A stretch of 64,000 bases of DNA from Massilia oculi. Lineage in GTDB: Bacteria > Pseudomonadota > Gammaproteobacteria > Burkholderiales > Burkholderiaceae_D. The notes beneath the pieces were generated by a model, which saw only the letters and a list, made by a program, of their open reading frames with translations, searched no databases and had not been told where the DNA came from. The translations under genes and the position numbers were made by a program. Each line of letters opens with the position of its first letter. The first letter of the stretch is position 1. This document shows positions 7,462 to 16,700 of the stretch, one piece after another. The stretch covers positions 2,356,001 to 2,420,000 of the forward strand of contig NZ_CP029343.1 in assembly GCF_003143515.1 (NCBI RefSeq). Reading direction: 5' to 3'.

Positions 7462-9417
7462 TCACGCCGCAGCTTTTTCGGGACGCAGCGACTGCGGAAA
7501 CCGCAGGTGATACCGCAACCCCTCGCCAGGCGCACTCTCCACCCGCACCGTGCCGCCCAGCGCCCCCGTCACGAGGTTGTACAGGATATGCGCCCCCAAC
7601 CCGCTCCCCCCCGTCCCGCGCTTGGTCGTAAAGAACGGATCGAACAGCTTGTCGAGCGTGTCCTTGTCCATCCCCGCCCCATCGTCGGCATAATCGAGCA
7701 CCACCCAGCCATCCCCTTCGACCGCAGCCCGCACCGTGATCTTGCCCGGCTGATCGCGCTCGAATCCATGCACCAGCGAGTTGACCACCATATTGGTCAC
7801 GATCTGCGACACCGCCCCCGGATAACTGTCCAGCACCAGATCCTTCGGACAATCGACGTCCACCTTCACCGGCCGCCCTTTCAGCTTCGGCTGCAATGAC
7901 AACAACACTTCCTTCAGATACGCCTCGAGATTGAAGCTGCGAATATCGCCCGACGACTGATCCACCGCCACCTGCTTGAAGCTGCGCACGAGCGCCGCCG
8001 CGCGCTGGGTATTGGTGGTCATGATGCGCAGCGACTGGTCGACCACGTCGAAGAAGGTGGCCAGGCTCTCTTCCGTCATCTCGCCCGCCGCCAGTTCCTC
8101 TCGCGTGAGCTTGAGTTCCTGCACCAGATGGCTGGTCGCGGTCACGCAAATGCCCAGCGGGGTATTGATCTCGTGCGCCACGCCCGCCACCAGCCGTCCC
8201 AGCGAGGCCAGCTTCTCCTGGCGCACCAGTTCCGACTGCGCTTCCTGCAGCGCGTGCAGGGCGTCGTTCAGCGCCGCATTCTGCTGCTCGAGTTCCTGCT
8301 TGGCCTTGCGGATCTTGCGGTCGGCCTGCATGCGTGCGATCGCCACCGCCACGTGGCTGGCCATGAAGGCCAGCAAGTCCAGGTCGGCCTTGCTATAGAC
8401 GATCGCCGGGTCGTAGCTCTGCACCACGAGCACGCCATACGGCTTTTCGTGGACCAGCATCGGCGCCCCCATCCAGCTCGCGATTTCCGTACTGCCGAGA
8501 GGCTCGGCGACGATGCCGTTGGCCACCAGCTGGCGGAAGCTCCCCAGGTCGTGCAACTGCGCCTGCTTGCTCGACAAGACATAGGAACACATGGCCTTAC
8601 CGAACGGGAATCGCTGCAGCGGCGGCGTGCTGTCCTTCTGGTCGACAAAATACGGGATGCTGATCTCTTCCGTATCCGGGTGGTAGAGCGCGATCAGGAA
8701 GTTGTCGGCCACCATCAGCTCGCCGATGATCCCGTGCAGGCTGGCGCTCAGGGCGTCGGCGTCGAGCGCCTGGGCCGACAGGTCGGCGATCTGGTACAGC
8801 GCGTGCTGCACCTTCTCGGCGCGGCCGCGCTCGGCCACCTCGTGCGCGAGAGCCGCGGTGCGCGCCGAGACCGCGCGCTCCAGCCGCTCCACGCTCTGCA
8901 AGCCTTGCAGCGCGTTCGACACGTGATTGGCGATCAGGGCGAACAGCGCCTGGTCTTCCGCGCTATAGGTCTCGTCGGGAGAATAGCTCTGGATGACGAT
9001 CGCTCCCAGCGCCTGGTGATTCTGGTCCAGCAGCGGGCAGGCGACGAAGTGCTCCGGCACGCTGCCATCGCCCCAGCGCCCGCTGTTCTTCAGGCGTTCG
9101 TGGAAGTCGGACGCCGTCAGCACCAGCGTCTGGCGGTTGAGCAGCACCCAGGCGGTCGGCGACTGCTCGGGCGAGGCCAGGGTGATCCGTTCGTTGGGAT
9201 CGCGGGTACCGTCGGCCTCGTCGACGAAATAGGGGAAGCGCACCGTACCGTCTTCGCGGTCGGCCAGCGCAACGTAGAAATTAGCCGCATACATGATGCG
9301 GCCCAGCGCCCGGTGCACGGCCTCGATGAATGCGGTGATGTCGCTGCAGCTGGTCGATAATTGCCCGATCTCGAGCAGCATCGACTGGACCGCTTCCAGC
9401 CGGTCAAGACGTTCCAT
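7462..9417 (-). CDS. Cytoplasmic sensor histidine kinase with two GAF domains
   Basis: A 651-residue kinase without membrane segments. GAF domain 1 spans about residues 15-175 and GAF domain 2 about 200-365. A coiled-coil linker runs about 370-410. The HisKA domain has phospho-acceptor His415 in GVAHEINTPLG. The HATPase domain has the N-box (NMVVNSLVHGF), G1 box (DDGAGM), F box (FDPFFTTKR) and G2 box (GGSGLGAHI). It should autophosphorylate in response to a small cytoplasmic ligand or redox state bound by the GAF modules. No response regulator is adjacent on the same strand. The HD-GYP regulator across the accessory patch is a plausible partner that may have been separated by the insertion. 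A GTGGGGGAAGC Shine-Dalgarno precedes the ATG. Confidence 0.92.
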   Translation of the reverse strand: MERLDRLEAVQSMLLEIGQLSTSCSDITAFIEAVHRALGRIMYAANFYVALADREDGTVRFPYFVDEADGTRDPNERITLASPEQSPTAWVLLNRQTLVLTASDFHERLKNSGRWGDGSVPEHFVACPLLDQNHQALGAIVIQSYSPDETYSAEDQALFALIANHVSNALQGLQSVERLERAVSARTAALAHEVAERGRAEKVQHALYQIADLSAQALDADALSASLHGIIGELMVADNFLIALYHPDTEEISIPYFVDQKDSTPPLQRFPFGKAMCSYVLSSKQAQLHDLGSFRQLVANGIVAEPLGSTEIASWMGAPMLVHEKPYGVLVVQSYDPAIVYSKADLDLLAFMASHVAVAIARMQADRKIRKAKQELEQQNAALNDALHALQEAQSELVRQEKLASLGRLVAGVAHEINTPLGICVTATSHLVQELKLTREELAAGEMTEESLATFFDVVDQSLRIMTTNTQRAAALVRSFKQVAVDQSSGDIRSFNLEAYLKEVLLSLQPKLKGRPVKVDVDCPKDLVLDSYPGAVSQIVTNMVVNSLVHGFERDQPGKITVRAAVEGDGWVVLDYADDGAGMDKDTLDKLFDPFFTTKRGTGGSGLGAHILYNLVTGALGGTVRVESAPGEGLRYHLRFPQSLRPEKAAA

Positions 9418-9518
9418 GCTTCCCCCACGTAATCAGAAAATGCGTAGAGGAAATAGTAGCAGCTTGCCACCCACCGCAGCAGTCCTACGGCGAGTGAATG
9501 TGGTTTATCTGTGATGTT

Positions 9519-10022
9519 TCAGCGCGGGGCGCGGAAATCGTTCTCGATCCAGGCCAGGGCCGAGGCCTGGGTCAGCTTGAAGGTCGGGGCCACCCGCACC
9601 TTCGCCACCTGTTCGCCCATCTCGTCCGTCGCGGCCAGCACGGCATACGGGTCGTCGTCGTCCGGCACGATGTCGAGCGTTACTTTCAGCTCGCCCTCGC
9701 CGGTCGACACGAACAGGTTCTTGTGCAGGATCGCGTGCATGTGCTGCTCGTGGCGGCGGATCACCTCGGACGCGGTCTTGATCAGCGTATTGAAGGCATT
9801 CACGTCGAGCGGCTTCGGGTTCTTCTTGTCGCGGCCCATGGTCCACGGACCGACCAGCGCCGGTTCCGGCTCGCCGTCCTTGTACATGGCCACCGCCCAG
9901 CCTTCGTCGTCGTCGTTCTTGATCACGCGCGCGGTCCAGCCATTGCCCTGCCACAGGCGGGGTTCCTGCACCGGACCGGTGTCCTGCTCTTCTTCGTCGT
10001 GATCGTGGGTCTGGTCGTTCAT
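9519..10022 (-). CDS. Conserved acidic hypothetical protein
   Basis: A 167-residue soluble protein with a very acidic N-terminus (DHDEEEQDTGP) and a compact remainder containing GNGWTARVIKNDDDEGWAVAMY. The C-terminal part (TFKLTQASALAWIENDFR) looks helical. No signal peptide, membrane segment or known catalytic motif is visible. AAGGAAGC precedes the ATG at good spacing. It sits alone upstream of the kinase on the same strand, 101 bases away. The family is not recognised; high-GC codon use supports that it is real. Confidence 0.75.
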   Translation of the reverse strand: MNDQTHDHDEEEQDTGPVQEPRLWQGNGWTARVIKNDDDEGWAVAMYKDGEPEPALVGPWTMGRDKKNPKPLDVNAFNTLIKTASEVIRRHEQHMHAILHKNLFVSTGEGELKVTLDIVPDDDDPYAVLAATDEMGEQVAKVRVAPTFKLTQASALAWIENDFRAPR

Positions 10023-10085
10023 CTGCTTCCTTCTGTATCGCTTGCGCCAAAACCACGATCATAGAGGAAACCAGACCCATGAAAA

Positions 10086-10116
10086 AGCCCGTACGCGCAG
10101 GCAGTACGGGCTTTTT
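10086..10116. terminator. Bidirectional rho-independent terminator
   Basis: Arms AGCCCGTAC (10086-10094) and GTACGGGCT (10104-10112) enclose a 9-base loop. Runs of five A and five T flank the hairpin, so it terminates in either direction. It lies just beyond the stop of the 79-residue minus-strand gene. Confidence 0.85.
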
Positions 10117-10134
10117 GCGAGTGACTCGACAATA

Positions 10135-10374
10135 TCAGGCCGGGCAGTCGTCGACGATGCGCGGACAGCGCCAATCGGGGCCTGGCGGCGGCACGATCGG
10201 CGGGCCCACGGGAATCGGCCGCGGGTCGCCGTTTGGCGCCGGCATATGCCGGCCGGCCGGATGATGCGGGTTGATGATGATCGGCGGTATCGCGGGCGGC
10301 GCCGATGGCGGATCTTTGGGACTGCCAATGACGACGGCCAGGCGGTTCCGGATTCCATGAATGACAGCGTGCAT
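10135..10374 (-). CDS. Small proline-rich protein
   Basis: A 79-residue peptide with a short basic N-terminus (MHAVIHGIRNRLAVVIGSP) followed by a tail that is about one third proline, including PPIIINPHHPAG and PPIVPPPGPDW. It ends in a two-cysteine segment (CPRIVDDC). An AGGGGGAT Shine-Dalgarno lies right before the ATG and a strong terminator follows, so it looks like a complete transcription unit. Function is unknown; it could be exported or a structural linker-type peptide. Confidence 0.55.
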   Translation of the reverse strand: MHAVIHGIRNRLAVVIGSPKDPPSAPPAIPPIIINPHHPAGRHMPAPNGDPRPIPVGPPIVPPPGPDWRCPRIVDDCPA

Positions 10375-10595
10375 AGGATCCCCCTGTGACAGAGAGGATC
10401 AGTATAGGAAACCGAGCAGCCATTACAAGCAAAAAAATTGCCTATAGCCCTGTCCGGCCCCGCCTATGCACGTTTCGTCCCGCAAAACGTGCCGCCTGTC
10501 GCACGCCGGTGGCCGCGCCGCGCATGGAGGCATACAGTTCGAACATGCAAGAACAAAACGTTCACCCGACTACTACCCCAACTGCGAGGACCACC

Positions 10596-10967
10596 ATGAA
10601 AAAATACGCCCCCTACATCATCCTGTTCCTGTTCGCCGCGCTGCTGTTCAACAGCTGGGGCAATGACATGACGGTGCACTTCGACGGCGACGAGATCGAC
10701 GGCCCGCTGGGCTGGATGCTGGCCACCCTGTTCGCGGGCGGCGGCGCCTTGCTGGCGCTGTTCATCACCATCATGGTGGGCGTGCTGCTGGCGGTGGTGT
10801 TCGCCGGCGTCGGTGTGATGCTGCTGGGCTCGCTGGGCATCGGCGCCATCGTCGTGGCGCTGGCCATCTCGCCGCTGCTGCTGCCGCTGGTGATCCCGGT
10901 GGCCATCGTCTGGTACTTCATGAGCCGCTCGCGCAAGGTCAATCTCGACAAGACCGCCAGCGCCTGA
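10596..10967 (+). CDS. Small multi-pass membrane protein, function unknown
   Basis: A 123-residue protein with an N-terminal hydrophobic helix (YIILFLFAALLF). A short acidic loop (HFDGDEIDG) and two or three further hydrophobic segments follow (about 35-60, 65-85 and 88-110), then a basic tail (SRSRKVNLDK). GCGAGGA precedes the chosen ATG. A longer reading from an upstream ATG at 10548 would add polar residues unlikely to precede the first helix. It is monocistronic with a strong terminator. No family recognised. Confidence 0.75.
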   Translation: MKKYAPYIILFLFAALLFNSWGNDMTVHFDGDEIDGPLGWMLATLFAGGGALLALFITIMVGVLLAVVFAGVGVMLLGSLGIGAIVVALAISPLLLPLVIPVAIVWYFMSRSRKVNLDKTASA

Positions 10968-10990
10968 ACACCGTCACGATTTCCTCTGTT

Positions 10991-11016
10991 GGCCGGGGGT
11001 CTCCCCGGCCTTTTTT
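10991..11016 (+). terminator. Rho-independent terminator
   Basis: An 8-bp GGCCGGGG/CCCCGGCC stem with a 4-base loop is followed directly by six T. It ends transcription of the 10596-10967 gene and slightly overlaps the 3' end of the convergent queC gene. Confidence 0.85.
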
Positions 11017-11731
11017 ACGCCTGCTTGCGCGCCACGTACTGCTCGTAGCCGCGCGCGCGCAGGGCGCAGGCCGGGCAGGCGCCGCAGCCGTGGCCCCAGG
11101 GATGCGCGTCGCCGCGTTCGCCCAGGTAGCAGGTGTGGGTGTCGAAGCGGATCAGGTCCACCAGCGCGTCGCCACCCTCCTGCTGCGCCAGTTCCCAGGT
11201 CTGCGCCTTGTCGATCCACATCAGCGGGGTCTCGACCTTCAGGCGCGTCGCCATGCCCAGGTTGAGCGCTACCTGCAGCGCCTTCATGGTGTCGTCGCGG
11301 CAGTCCGGATAGCCCGAGAAGTCGGTCTCGCACATGCCGCCCACCAGCACGTTCAGGCCGCGGCGGTAGGCCACCGTGGCCGCCACCGTCATGAACATCA
11401 GGTTGCGTCCAGGCACGAAAGTATTCGGCAAGCCGTTTTCCTGCATGGCGATCGCAACATTGCTGGTCAAAGCCGTGTCAGAGATCTTCGCGATCAGGGA
11501 CAGGTCGATCATGTGGTCTTCGCCCAGGCGCGCATCCCAATCGGGATTGAGCGCGCGAAGCTTCGACAGCAGGCTTGGGCGCACCTCCAGTTCGATCGCG
11601 TGGCGCTGGCCATAATCGAAACCGATCGTCTCGACCCGCGCATAGCGCTGCAGCGCCCAGGCGAGGCAGGTGGTGGAGTCTTGGCCGCCGCTGAACAGGA
11701 CGAGCGCGGTGTCGGAAGATGGAGTGGTCAT
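11015..11731 (-). CDS. queC: 7-cyano-7-deazaguanine synthase
   Basis: QueC converts 7-carboxy-7-deazaguanine to preQ0 with ATP and ammonia, a step of queuosine tRNA modification. At 238 residues it has the usual length. The PP-loop SGGQDSTT (about residues 14-21) binds [34 protein letters not shown] and [14 protein letters not shown] are family blocks. The C-terminal zinc site uses the cysteines of [15 protein letters not shown]. No other queuosine genes are adjacent, and no preQ1 riboswitch could be recognised in the upstream 150 bases. Confidence 0.95.
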   Translation of the reverse strand: MTTPSSDTALVLFSGGQDSTTCLAWALQRYARVETIGFDYGQRHAIELEVRPSLLSKLRALNPDWDARLGEDHMIDLSLIAKISDTALTSNVAIAMQENGLPNTFVPGRNLMFMTVAATVAYRRGLNVLVGGMCETDFSGYPDCRDDTMKALQVALNLGMATRLKVETPLMWIDKAQTWELAQQEGGDALVDLIRFDTHTCYLGERGDAHPWGHGCGACPACALRARGYEQYVARKQA

Positions 11732-11888
11732 GGTGTGAAAAGCAAGAACTGTGATCGTAAGCGGGGCATTCTGTCACAGATTGCCGGCACCGTGTGCGAG
11801 GCGGTCCGAGGCGCACGTACAACGTTCCGTGGCGGCATCGACTTTGCCAATCAGTTAAGATGCCAACGAGTTTTCTCAGTGGAGCACC

Positions 11889-13754
11889 ATGTTGTCACCT
11901 CGATCGATTGCCCGCCTGCGTCCCCTGCCCCAGCCCGTGCGCGATGCGCTGATGGGATTGGGCGCATTGCTGTTTGCCACCGCCGTCCATGCGCAAGACG
12001 CAAAAGGGGTCGACTACACGGTGCGCATTGACGCCCCGCGCGCGCTCGAAGAATTGCTCGAAGATAACCTCGAACTGATGCGCTGGCGCGGCAATGCGCG
12101 GGTCGACCTCGAACAGTTGCAGCGCCTGGTCAAGGAAGCGCCCGAGCAGGCGCGCACCCTGATCGCCACCGAGGGCTATTACTCGCCCAAGGTCTCGGCC
12201 GGCCTGGATACCAGCGGCGCGCGGCCGGTGGCGCGCGTCATCGTCGACCCCGGCCAGCCGGTGCTGGTGGGCGACGTCGACCTGGTGCTGCAGGGCTTTG
12301 TTCCGTTCGAAGAAGGCGGCGCGCCGTTCGACGCCAATGCCCTGCGCAACCGCTGGACTCTGCCGGTCGGCAGCCAGTTCCGCCAGGGCGACTGGGAAGG
12401 GGCCAAGCGCGGCCTGCTGCGCGACGTCGCCCAGACGCGCTTCCCGCGCGCGCGCCTGGTCGAGACCAGCGCCACGGTCGATCCCGACACGCGCCGCGCC
12501 CTGCTGCGGGTGGTGATCGACTCCGGCCCCGAGATGCGCTTCGGCGAGCTGCGCATCCGCGGCCTCAAGCGCTATCCGCGCGAAGTCATCACCAACCTCA
12601 ACAAGATCAATCCGGGCGACGAGTACAGCGAAGCCGCCCTGCAGGCCCTGCAGTCGCGGGTGCAGGACACCGGCTACTTCAGCAGCGTCGAGGTCAGCAC
12701 CGACATGCGCGCCGTGCTCAATGCCGAGATCGCCGACATCAAGGACGATGACGACGACGACGCCAACCCGGCGACGCCGGAGCGTCCCACCGGCCCCACG
12801 ACCCTGCCGGTCGTGATACGGGTGACCGAAAACAAGCAGAAGTTCGTGGAGGCCGGCGTCGGCTTCTCGACCGACACGGGCGCGCGCGCCTCGCTGGGCT
12901 ACGACGACCTGAACGTGTTCGGCAAGCGCTTCAAGAGCGACCTGATCTACGAACAGAAGCGCCAGACCGCGAAGGGCGAATTCTTCTGGCCGACCACGGC
13001 CAAGGGTTACAACGACAGCGTCAGCGCCGGCATCGAGCGCGAGGACCTGCGCGGCGAGATCACCACCCTGGCCAGCGTGGCCGCGCGCCGCACCTGGGGT
13101 TCTCCGCTGCTCGAGCGCAGCCTGACCCTCGAAGTGCTGACCGAGAAACGCGAAGTCGAGGGCCTGGAAGCGACCCGCACCAAGAGCCTGCCGCTCACCT
13201 ACAGCATCACCCGGCGCAAGCTGGATAGTCTCATCCAGCCGACCACCGGCTATGTGTGGAACGCCCAGTTCGGCGGCGCCGTGCTGCCGATCCTGACCGA
13301 CGAAAAATTCCTGCGCCTGTACCTGCGCGGCATCTATTACAAGCCGGTCGGCGCCGCCGGTTCCCTGATCCTGCGCGGCGAGACCGGCGCCGTGGCCTCG
13401 AAAGAGAAGCTGGGCGTGCCGAGCACCTTCCTGTTCCGCGCCGGCGGCGACCAGTCGGTGCGCGGCTACGGCTACCAGGAACTCGGCGTGCAGGAAAACG
13501 GCGCCACCGTCGGCGGGCGTTATCTCGCCACCGCCAGCGCCGAATACCAGTACTGGTTCAAGCCGCCCTGGGGCGTAGCCGTGTTCTATGACGTCGGCAA
13601 CGCCGCCGACAAGTTCGGCGACCTCAATCCCAAGTCGGGCTACGGCGTCGGCGCGCGCTGGCGCAGCCCGGTCGGCCCGATCAATGTCGACCTGGCCTAT
13701 GGCCACGCGGTGCGCAAGGCGCGCCTGCACTTCTCACTTGGATTCACTTTCTGA
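11889..13754 (+). CDS. tamA: TamA-type outer-membrane assembly factor (Omp85 family)
   Basis: The outer-membrane subunit of the TAM complex, which with TamB helps insert autotransporters and move phospholipid across the periplasm. The 621-residue protein has a signal peptide (about 1-35, cut after VHA) and POTRA domains over about 40-280. A short Asp-rich linker (KDDDDDDAN) and a 16-strand beta-barrel (about 300-621) follow. The barrel holds the Omp85 lid-lock signature RAGGDQSVRGYGYQELG. The C-terminus ends in the typical aromatic motif LHFSLGFTF. Its TGA stop overlaps the ATG of tamB by one base, so the pair is translationally coupled. Confidence 0.94.
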   Translation: MLSPRSIARLRPLPQPVRDALMGLGALLFATAVHAQDAKGVDYTVRIDAPRALEELLEDNLELMRWRGNARVDLEQLQRLVKEAPEQARTLIATEGYYSPKVSAGLDTSGARPVARVIVDPGQPVLVGDVDLVLQGFVPFEEGGAPFDANALRNRWTLPVGSQFRQGDWEGAKRGLLRDVAQTRFPRARLVETSATVDPDTRRALLRVVIDSGPEMRFGELRIRGLKRYPREVITNLNKINPGDEYSEAALQALQSRVQDTGYFSSVEVSTDMRAVLNAEIADIKDDDDDDANPATPERPTGPTTLPVVIRVTENKQKFVEAGVGFSTDTGARASLGYDDLNVFGKRFKSDLIYEQKRQTAKGEFFWPTTAKGYNDSVSAGIEREDLRGEITTLASVAARRTWGSPLLERSLTLEVLTEKREVEGLEATRTKSLPLTYSITRRKLDSLIQPTTGYVWNAQFGGAVLPILTDEKFLRLYLRGIYYKPVGAAGSLILRGETGAVASKEKLGVPSTFLFRAGGDQSVRGYGYQELGVQENGATVGGRYLATASAEYQYWFKPPWGVAVFYDVGNAADKFGDLNPKSGYGVGARWRSPVGPINVDLAYGHAVRKARLHFSLGFTF

Positions 13755-16700
13755 TGGATACCCCTGAAGATAAGCCTGTAAGCGACGCGGCGCCAGCGCC
13801 CGACCAGCCTCAGGCGCATAAAACCCGCCGCTGGCCGCGCCGCGTGGCGATCGGCGTCGTCGCCACCGGCGTCATCGTCGGCGGCGCGCTGTGGTACCTC
13901 GGCCGCGAGACCACCCTGCAAATGATCGTCCAGCGCGTCGCCGACGCCACCGGCGGCAAGCTCACCGTCACCGGCGTTACCGGCTCGATCTACGGCGCCA
14001 TGCACATCGAGCGACTCGTGTGGCGCACCGACGAACAGATCGTCACGGCGGTCAAGATCGACGTCGACTGGTCGCCATCGCAGATCCTGTCGGGCGGCAT
14101 CCTGGTCGACAAGCTGTGGGCCGCCAGCGTGCGCATGCAGACGCTGAAGGAAACCGACGAACCCTCGGTGCTGCCAACGAGCCTCGCTCCCCCGTTCCGG
14201 ATCGAAGCCGACGACGCACGGCTGAACCGCCTGACGATGGTGAACATCGCCGGCGCCGAAACGACGATCGACAATATCCGCGTGCGCGCCAAGGGCGACA
14301 AGCGCAGCTGGGTGGTGCAGGATGCCGCGGCCAGCACGCCCTGGGGCCAGGTGGCGGCCAACGCCACGCTCGGCGCCCAGCGTCCGTTCAAGATCGACGC
14401 CTCGGGCAGCCTCACGCAATCGAAGGCCAGCGCCGGCGCGCGCGCCGCCCAGCTGCAACTGAAGGTGAGCGGCGACATCGAGAACGCGACCCAGATCGAC
14501 GCCACCGGCCAGGCCGGGCGCGCCATCGGCGACGCCCATTTCACCATCTCGCCCTATGCCGAGATTCCGCTGCGCGCGCTGCGCATCAATGGGCGCAACC
14601 TCGATCCGGGCTTCTTCAACCCCGCCCTGCCGACCGCCGACCTGACCCTGGCCGTGGCCGGCAAGCTGGACGCCAACCGCAATATCAGCGGCAGCGTCGA
14701 CATCGTCAATACCGGGCCGGAAGGGACGATCGACCAGCAACGCCTGCCGCTGCGCGCCGCGCGCGGCCAGCTGGGCGGCAGCCTGGATGCGGTGCGGATC
14801 TCCGACGTGCTGCTGGACTTCGGCGCCGCCGGCAAGTTCACCGGCACCGGAGGCCTCCAGCGCGAGAAGGACGAGGAAGGCATCGGCACCGCGCGCTTCG
14901 CGCTGCAGACCGAGCGCTTCAATCTGCGCGAGGTGCACTCGGCGATGAAGCCGACCGCGATCAAGGGTTCGATCGCCGTGACCAACGAAGCCACGCGCCA
15001 GACCCTGGAAGCGAACCTGGCGGACGCCGGCCTGCGCCTGTCGGCCCTGGCCACGCTGGAAAACAATGTGGCGACGCTGAACGAAGCGCGCCTGAACGCG
15101 GGCCGCGGCAGCGTCACCGCCAGCGGCAGCATGAATCTCGAGGGCGACAAGGCCTTCAAGGCCACCGCCAGCGCAAACCGCTTCGACCCGTCGGCCTTCG
15201 GCGACCTGCCGGTGGCCGACATCAACGCCACGATCAATGCCGCCGGCGCCTTGAGCCCCGAGTGGAAGGTCGACGCCGACTTCGCCGTGCGCCAGAGCCG
15301 CCTGATGAACCAGGCGCTGTCCGGCAGCGGCAAGCTGAGCGCGGACGCGAAGCGCATCAGCGGCATCGACGCCACCCTGGCGCTGGGCCAGAACAAGGTC
15401 GATCTGAAGGGCGCCTTCGGCGGCGCCGGCGACCGCCTCGACTGGCGCCTGGATGGCCGCCAGCTGGCGGCGGTGCGCAGCGACCTGTATGGCGCGCTCA
15501 CCGCCAACGGCGTCGTCAGCGGCACCATGCAGGCGCCGCGCACCACCTTCGAGGTCAACGCGCGAGACCTGGGCTGGGTCGCGGCCCAGCGCAAGAACGG
15601 CAGCGGCGTGCTGCGCGCCAGCGGCGAAGCCTGGCTCGCCGGGCCGGAAAACGCGCGCGCCGTGGAAGTCAAGGCCAGCGGCAGCACCCAGCGCTTCAAC
15701 CCCGCGGCCTTCGGCTCTCCGCTGGCCGGCAATATCAATTCGACCTTCAGCGGCAGCGGCCGCGCCGGCGCCGACTGGCGCGGCGCGCTCGACTTCAAGC
15801 TGACCGACGATTCGACCCTGGCCAATTCGCCGCTGCGCGGCCATGCGCGCCTGACGGCCGACCGCCGCCACGTGTCCAACGCCGACGTCGACCTGCGCAT
15901 CGGCCCGAACGTCATCGCCGCCAGCGGCGCCTTCGGCCTCGCGCGCGATGCGCTCAACTGGAAGATCGACGCGCCGCAGCTGGCAGCGCTGGGCCCCGAG
16001 TTCGGCGGCGCGCTGCGCGGCTCGGGCGTGCTGTCCGGCACCATGGACACGCCCTCGCTGACCGCCACGATCGAGGGCCAGAATCTCAAGGCCCTGGGCA
16101 CGCACAATGTGCGCTCGCTGCGCGCCAGCGCCAACCTGGGTTCCGGCCGCGGCGCGGCCGATCCGCTGGTCAGCAACGTGGAGGTGCTCGACTACGCCAG
16201 CGGCGAGACGCGCGTGGCGTCGGTGCGCCTGCAAACCGAGGGCACGCGCGGCGCGCACGTCGTCAAGCTGTCCGCCCTTGCGGAAAGCTTCGATGCGAAT
16301 GCCGAAATCCGCGGCGGCTTCAACCGCGATACCTGGAGCGGCACGCTGGCCGCGCTGCAGAACCGCGGCCGCTACGCCATGCGCCTGCAGAACCCGGTGC
16401 CGGTGACGATCGCCGGTGCGCCCGGTTCCGGCATGAAAGGCCTGGCCAGCCCGGAACGCATCGCCTTCAACGGCGCCGTGATCGCCCTGCCGAACGGCAG
16501 CATCACGGTTGACACGCTCACCAAGGATGGCCCGCGCTGGAGCAGCCGCGGCCACGCCGACAAGGTGCCGCTCACCTATCTCGCGCAGTTCTCGCCGGCC
16601 CTGGCCGACAACGCGCGCGGCGACCTGACCCTGGGCGCGGCCTGGTCGGTGGACATGCGCGCGCCGCAGGCGAACGGCGCGGCGCCTTCGCTGGCCGGCA

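Noticed and set aside
11732..11888. preQ1 riboswitch in front of queC
   Set aside because: No conserved stem-loop with the A-rich tail and downstream pairing could be recognised in the short leader.
13697..16555. Very long open frame of about 950 codons on the minus strand opposite tamB
   Set aside because: It mirrors the codon pattern of tamB in GC-rich DNA, has low-complexity Ala/Gly/Arg composition, no ribosome site and no recognisable domain. Similar antisense frames lie opposite the patatin and TonB receptor genes and were left out for the same reason.
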